64,000 bases of DNA, from the NCBI RefSeq assembly GCF_009857135.1, contig NZ_CP047318.1, positions 620,001 through 684,000 on the forward strand, written 5' to 3'. Shown piece by piece: positions 59,884 to 64,000 of the stretch. Source of the DNA: Streptomyces sp. HM190. GTDB lineage: Bacteria > Actinomycetota > Actinomycetes > Streptomycetales > Streptomycetaceae. The translations under genes were made by a program, and so were the position numbers. A model generated the notes under the pieces. It made no database searches. It was given only the letters and a program-made list of their open reading frames with translations, and had not been told where the DNA came from. Each line of letters opens with the position of its first letter. Position 1 is the stretch's first letter.

Positions 59884-61086
59884 TCACCAGACGACGGGGA
59901 TGCCGAGCGCGCCGTGCACCATGGTGTAGCCGCGGAAGGCGAGTTCCTCGCGCGGTACGGCGAGGCGGATGCCGGGGAAGCGGCGCAGCAGGGCGGAGAA
60001 GGCGATCTTCAGCTCCAGCAGGGCCATGGTGGCGCCGGTGCAGCGATGGACGCCGTACCCGAAGCCGACCTGCTGGCCGGGGGGCCGGGTGAGGTCGAGC
60101 CGGTCGGGGTCGGCGTAGTGGGCCGGGTCGCGGTTGGCCACGGCCAGCGCGGGGACGACGTACTCGCCCGCCTTGACGGTGACGCCGCCGAGTTCGAGAT
60201 CCTCGGTGGCGGTGCGGCCGCTGGTGGCGGAGATGACGCTGAGGTAGCGCATGAGTTCCTCGACGGCGGTGTCGAGGACGGCCGGGTCGTCGCGCAGCAG
60301 GGCGAGTTGGTCGGGGTTGTCGAGGAGGGCGAGCAGTCCCAGTCCGATGGTGTTGGCGGTGGTGTCGAAGCCGGCGGACAGGAACATGTTGCTGATGCCG
60401 ACGATCTCCTCGTCGGTGAGTTCGTCGCCGTGCTCGGCGACGAGCATGCCGATCATCCCGTCGCGGGGGTCGGCGCGCTGGGCGGTGACGATGCCCAGCA
60501 TGAAACGGTGGGCGTGGTCGACGAGGTCCTTGGCCTCCTCGGGGGTGGCGGCGAGTCCGGCGGCGGCCTTGCCGGTGAGGGCGATGAACTCGTCGCGTTC
60601 CGCGTCGGTGAGGCCGAGCAGTTCGCAGATGGCGAGCAGCGGGAAAGGGGATGCGAACGCGGTCATGAAGTCGGCGGGCGGGCCCGTCTCTTCCATGCCG
60701 TCGAGGCAATTCTCCGCGATGCGTTCCAGCCGGGGGGTGAGTTCGCGCAGGCGCCGGGCGGTGAAGCTGGAGGTGACGGTGCGGCGCAGCCGGGTGTGCT
60801 CCGGCGGGTCCATGTTGACGAAGCTGCCCGGGGACACCTCCAGTTGGTCGTCGCCGAGACCGGGGAGCATCAGGGTGAGCGGGGTGAGGGCGCTGCTCAG
60901 ACGCGGGTCGGTGAACATCTGCCGCACCTCGTCGTAGCGGGTGACGACCCAGATGTCCTGCCCGTTCGGGAGGCGGTACCGGTGCATCGGGCCCTCCCGC
61001 TGCGCCTGGCGGAGCCGGGGTCCGGGGTCGAACGGGCAGGCGGAGTCGCGTTGGTAGGGCAGCGGGGTTTCGATGTCGAGGGGCAT
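59884..61086 (-). CDS. Cytochrome P450 between PKS genes
   Basis: A 400-residue P450 with a complete set of signatures: I-helix SAGFDTTANTIGL with the canonical Asp-Thr-Thr, K-helix ExxR (VEELMRY) and haem loop FGYGVHRCTGATMALLEL with the Cys ligand. It resembles CYP107/CYP105-type enzymes that hydroxylate or epoxidise macrolides. It uses an external ferredoxin, which is not encoded here. It sits in a 1.6-kb gap between two PKS genes on the same strand, with 127 bases to the downstream PKS and a hairpin upstream, so it may be read as part of the PKS transcript. Substrate position is unknown. Confidence 0.95.
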   Translation of the reverse strand: MPLDIETPLPYQRDSACPFDPGPRLRQAQREGPMHRYRLPNGQDIWVVTRYDEVRQMFTDPRLSSALTPLTLMLPGLGDDQLEVSPGSFVNMDPPEHTRLRRTVTSSFTARRLRELTPRLERIAENCLDGMEETGPPADFMTAFASPFPLLAICELLGLTDAERDEFIALTGKAAAGLAATPEEAKDLVDHAHRFMLGIVTAQRADPRDGMIGMLVAEHGDELTDEEIVGISNMFLSAGFDTTANTIGLGLLALLDNPDQLALLRDDPAVLDTAVEELMRYLSVISATSGRTATEDLELGGVTVKAGEYVVPALAVANRDPAHYADPDRLDLTRPPGQQVGFGYGVHRCTGATMALLELKIAFSALLRRFPGIRLAVPREELAFRGYTMVHGALGIPVVW

Positions 61087-61270
61087 CGGACTCCTTGGGG
61101 TGATCGGGGTCGCGGATCACGTGGGGGGATCAAGCCGCGAGGGGCCGGGACACGGGAAGGGATCAGGGCGGGCGGGGGGCGAGGACGGCGCCGCGGACGG
61201 GAGTCGTGCTGGTGGGCGCGGTGGTGACGCTACGGCTCCGCGCCGGGCGTGGGAGCCCCAGAATCCGGGG

Positions 61271-61315
61271 GGCCGCCCCCTAACCCGCGTGGTGCGCGGG
61301 CCAGGGGTGGCGGCC
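61271..61315 (-). terminator. Two-part hairpin between the upstream PKS and the P450
   Basis: An outer stem (61271-61281 with 61303-61315, one bulge) and an inner 6-bp stem (61284-61289 with 61295-61300) lie 25 bases after the PKS stop on the minus strand. It may be a terminator or an attenuator between the genes. Confidence 0.45.
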
Positions 61316-61339
61316 GTGTCCGCCCGGCCGTGGCGGGGG

Positions 61340-64000
61340 TCACCTGATGCCGAACTCGTCCCCGATCAGGCTGAGGAGTTCCTCGGTGCTGGCGGTGCTG
61401 AGGTCGGCGTCGGTGTCGTCCCCGGCGGCCGAAGCGGCGGCCGGGCCGCCGACGGCCGGCGTCTCCTCCAGCTTGGTGAGCAGCACCCGCAGGCGCAGCG
61501 CCAGGGAGGACCTGCGTGCGGGGTCCTCGGCGGGGGTCCGCAGGGCCTCTTCGAGGGACTGCAGGGCGAGCACGGCGGGGTCGGGTGCCTGCGCGGACGC
61601 CATGTCGAGGCCCTGGTGGAGGAGTGCGGCGAGGTCCTTCGGGGTGGGGTGGTCGAAGACGAGGGTGGCGGGCAGGCGCAGCCCGGTGAGGGCGGAGAGC
61701 CGGTTGCGCAGGTCCACGGCCATGAGGGAGTCGAAGCCGAGGTTCTGGAACGGCCTGCCCGAGGGCACGGCGTCCGCGGAGGGCAGTCCGGCGGCGGTCG
61801 CCGCCTCCGCGCGGACGAGTTCGACGAGGGCAGTGGTGCGGTCCGCCTCGGACAGGGGCAGCAGCCGCTCACGCAGCCCGGCCGCCGGGGCGGCCTGCGC
61901 GGTGCCGCCCCCGCGGGTTGCGGCGGCGAGTGCCCGCAGCAGGACGGGCGTGGTGGGCGAGCCGGGTTCCAGGGCGGAGGTGTCCAGCCGTACGGGGACG
62001 GCGACGCTCTCCCCGGTGGTGAGGGCCGCGTCGAACAGGGCCATGCCCTCGCGGTGATCGAGCTGGCGCAGGCCCGCGCGGGCGATGCGCTTGAGATCGC
62101 TGTCGGCGACGCCCGAGGTCATGCCCTCGCCGCGCTGCCAGGGGCCCCAGGCGAGGGAGAGGGCGGGCAGCCCGGTGGCGGCCCGGCGCAGGCAGACGGC
62201 GTCGGCGAAGGCGTTGGCGGCGGCGTAGTTGGCCTGGCCGGCGCCGCCCATGGTGCCGGCGAGCGAGGAGAAGACGACGAAGGCGTCCAGGTCACGGTCG
62301 GCGGTCAGTTCGTGCAGATGCTCCACGGCCTCCGTCTTGACCGGCAGCACCGCGTCGACCTGGGCGGGGGTGAGGGCGGTGAGGGTGGCGTCGTCGACGG
62401 TGCCCGCCGTGTGCACCACGGCCCTCAGACCGGGGGCCGAGTCGAGCAGCGCGGCCAGCGCGGCACGGTCGGTGACGTCGCAGGCCGCGACCCGTACCGT
62501 GGCGCCGAGTCCGGTCAGTTCGGTGAGCAGGTCCTCCATGCCGGGTGCGTCGCCGCCGCGCCGCGCGGCCAGCAGCAGGTCGCGGACACCGTGCCGGGTG
62601 ACCAGGTGCCGGGCGACGAGACGGCCGAGGGTGCCGGTGGCGCCGGTGACGAGGGTCGTGCCGGTGGCGGGCCAGACACCGGGGGCGCCGTCGGTGGGGA
62701 CGGGGGCCGACGGGTCGGCGGCTTCCGGCCGGTCGTCGGCGGCAGGCGGGGCGGCGGGGGTGAGCCGGGCGAGCCGGGGGGTGAGCAGCCGGTCGTCGCG
62801 GAGGGCGAGTTGGGGTTCGTCGAGGGCCAGGGCGAGGGCGACGGCCCGCGGCAGGGGTGTGGTGCTGTCGGGATGGTCGTCGACGAGGACGACGCTGCCG
62901 GGGTTCTCCAGTTGGGCGGAGCGGGCGAGGGCCCACACCGCGGCGGCCGCCGGGTCGGTGACGGTCTCGGTGTCCGTGGCGCGGACGGCGCCGGAGGTGC
63001 ACAGCACCAGCCGGGTCGCGGCGAGGGCGCTGTCGGTGGTCCACCGCTGGAGCAGGTGGAGAGCCCGGTGGACGGCGTCGCGGGCGGCGGCGGCCGTCGG
63101 CTCGGCGGGCGGCAGCGGCACGACCACCACGTCGGGCAGGGGGTCCGCGCCGGTCAGGGCGTCCAGGTCCGTGTGGTGTCCGACGCCCTCGGTGGTCGCC
63201 GCCCAGGGCGCGGCGAGGGCGTACGCGGCGGTGTCGCCGAGGACCGCGATCCGGCCCGGGAGGGTGTCCGCGAGGGTGTCGGAGGGCGGGTCGAGGGAGG
63301 TCCACTCCGTGTGGAGCAGCCATTCGGGGCGGATGCGTGGGGTGTCGAAGCCGGCGGTGGACGCGGCCCGCATGTGCAGGGCGGCGACGGAGGCGACGGG
63401 GCGCCCGGACGGGTCGGTGAGGTCCACCGCGACCCGGTCCTCGGCCTCGTCGCGGACGTGTACGCGCAGCGAGGTCGCCTCCTGGGCGTGGCCGGTGACG
63501 CCCCGCCAGGCGAACGGCAGCAGGGGTCCGCCGGTGGTGGGCGCCGAGGGGCGGAACGCCAGGGAGTGCATGGCGGCGTCCAGCAGGGCGGGGTGGAGGG
63601 TGAAACCGCCGCGGGCGGGGTCGGGCAGCCGTACCTCGGCGAAGACCTCGTCGCCGCGCCGCCAGGCCGCGGTGAGGCCGCGGAAGGCGGGGCCGTAGGT
63701 GAAGCCGTGGTCGACGAGGTCGTCGTAGAACGTGGTCAGGTCGACGGGTTCGGCGTCCTGCGGGGGCCAGGCCGTGAGGGGCGCGGCGGGCGTGGTGGAC
63801 GGGTGGGGGGCGAGGGTGCCTTCGGCGTGGGTGGTCCAGGTGTCGTCGTCGCCGGTGCGGGAGTGGACGGACAGGGCGCGGTGGCCGGTGTCGTCGGGCG
63901 GGCCGGCGGCGACCTGGAGCTGCACGGGCGCGTCGGCGGGGATGAGCAGGGGGGCGGCCTGGGTGAGTTCGTCGAGGTGGGGGCAGTCGAGGCGGCTGCC
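61340..64000 (-). CDS. Type I polyketide synthase, C-terminal part (continues past window)
   Basis: The last 887 codons or so of a modular PKS, open to the window edge. Visible domains are the second half of a DH (GFTYGPAFRGL, and [12 protein letters not shown] with the catalytic Asp), a B-type KR ([33 protein letters not shown]), an ACP (GFDSLMAVDLRNRL) and a C-terminal docking domain ending ELLSLIGDEFGIR. The module therefore carries at least DH-KR-ACP and would leave a double bond in the chain before it passes to the next PKS. The KS, the AT and the first half of the DH lie outside the window, so its extender unit is unknown. Confidence 0.95.
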   Translation of the reverse strand, partial: GSRLDCPHLDELTQAAPLLIPADAPVQLQVAAGPPDDTGHRALSVHSRTGDDDTWTTHAEGTLAPHPSTTPAAPLTAWPPQDAEPVDLTTFYDDLVDHGFTYGPAFRGLTAAWRRGDEVFAEVRLPDPARGGFTLHPALLDAAMHSLAFRPSAPTTGGPLLPFAWRGVTGHAQEATSLRVHVRDEAEDRVAVDLTDPSGRPVASVAALHMRAASTAGFDTPRIRPEWLLHTEWTSLDPPSDTLADTLPGRIAVLGDTAAYALAAPWAATTEGVGHHTDLDALTGADPLPDVVVVPLPPAEPTAAAARDAVHRALHLLQRWTTDSALAATRLVLCTSGAVRATDTETVTDPAAAAVWALARSAQLENPGSVVLVDDHPDSTTPLPRAVALALALDEPQLALRDDRLLTPRLARLTPAAPPAADDRPEAADPSAPVPTDGAPGVWPATGTTLVTGATGTLGRLVARHLVTRHGVRDLLLAARRGGDAPGMEDLLTELTGLGATVRVAACDVTDRAALAALLDSAPGLRAVVHTAGTVDDATLTALTPAQVDAVLPVKTEAVEHLHELTADRDLDAFVVFSSLAGTMGGAGQANYAAANAFADAVCLRRAATGLPALSLAWGPWQRGEGMTSGVADSDLKRIARAGLRQLDHREGMALFDAALTTGESVAVPVRLDTSALEPGSPTTPVLLRALAAATRGGGTAQAAPAAGLRERLLPLSEADRTTALVELVRAEAATAAGLPSADAVPSGRPFQNLGFDSLMAVDLRNRLSALTGLRLPATLVFDHPTPKDLAALLHQGLDMASAQAPDPAVLALQSLEEALRTPAEDPARRSSLALRLRVLLTKLEETPAVGGPAAASAAGDDTDADLSTASTEELLSLIGDEFGIR

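Overview
This window is high-GC chromosomal DNA from an actinomycete, almost certainly a Streptomyces. The evidence is strong G/C bias at third codon positions, frequent GTG starts, 4-bp start/stop overlaps, G+C-rich hairpin terminators, SpoIIE-type phosphatases and modular polyketide synthases. No rRNA, tRNA, CRISPR array or insertion sequence was seen.

Positions 1-11,000 are carbohydrate core metabolism. The end of trehalose synthase (treS), maltokinase and the glycogen branching enzyme glgB form the end of a GlgE-pathway operon. They are followed by a MarR regulator, an SseB-like protein, a large secreted alpha-amylase with two starch-binding modules, a decayed alpha-L-fucosidase fragment, and a GAPDH with a long N-terminal extension.

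Positions 12,300-21,760 hold a tight minus-strand operon that looks like an exopolysaccharide system. In transcription order it encodes a secreted deacetylase-like protein, a PelF-type GT4 glycosyltransferase, a polytopic membrane protein, a nucleotide-sugar dehydratase, a nucleotidyltransferase, a nucleotide-sugar epimerase, a spherulin-4-type protein and a GH114 (endo-alpha-1,4-polygalactosaminidase-like) lipoprotein. This set parallels the fungal galactosaminogalactan cluster and the bacterial Pel system. It is the best candidate here for a poorly described system.

Positions 22,000-34,000 carry a small secreted protein, an M4 metalloprotease with a propeller-like C-terminus, a helical protein, and two divergent units built on paralogous sugar-binding lipoproteins. 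One lipoprotein belongs to a complete sugar ABC transporter. The other overlaps by 4 bp a multidomain SpoIIE phosphatase/anti-sigma-kinase-like protein, which suggests a sugar-sensing signalling unit.

At 34,193 there is a start-proximal relic of glyA (serine hydroxymethyltransferase) that keeps its ribosome binding site. Immediately after it a glycosylated type I polyketide cluster begins and runs out of the window. It comprises a macrolide-type glycosyltransferase, a P450, two 2-deoxysugar genes (2,3-dehydratase and 3-ketoreductase) on the plus strand, and three PKS genes with an interspersed second P450 on the minus strand. The last PKS ends in a thioesterase. Domain motifs predict a 2,3-unsaturated chain end with 4-methyl-5-hydroxy-6-methyl-7-hydroxy-9-hydroxy functionality and a 10,11-alkene. 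The PKS modules share near-identical DNA blocks, a sign of recent duplication or gene conversion.
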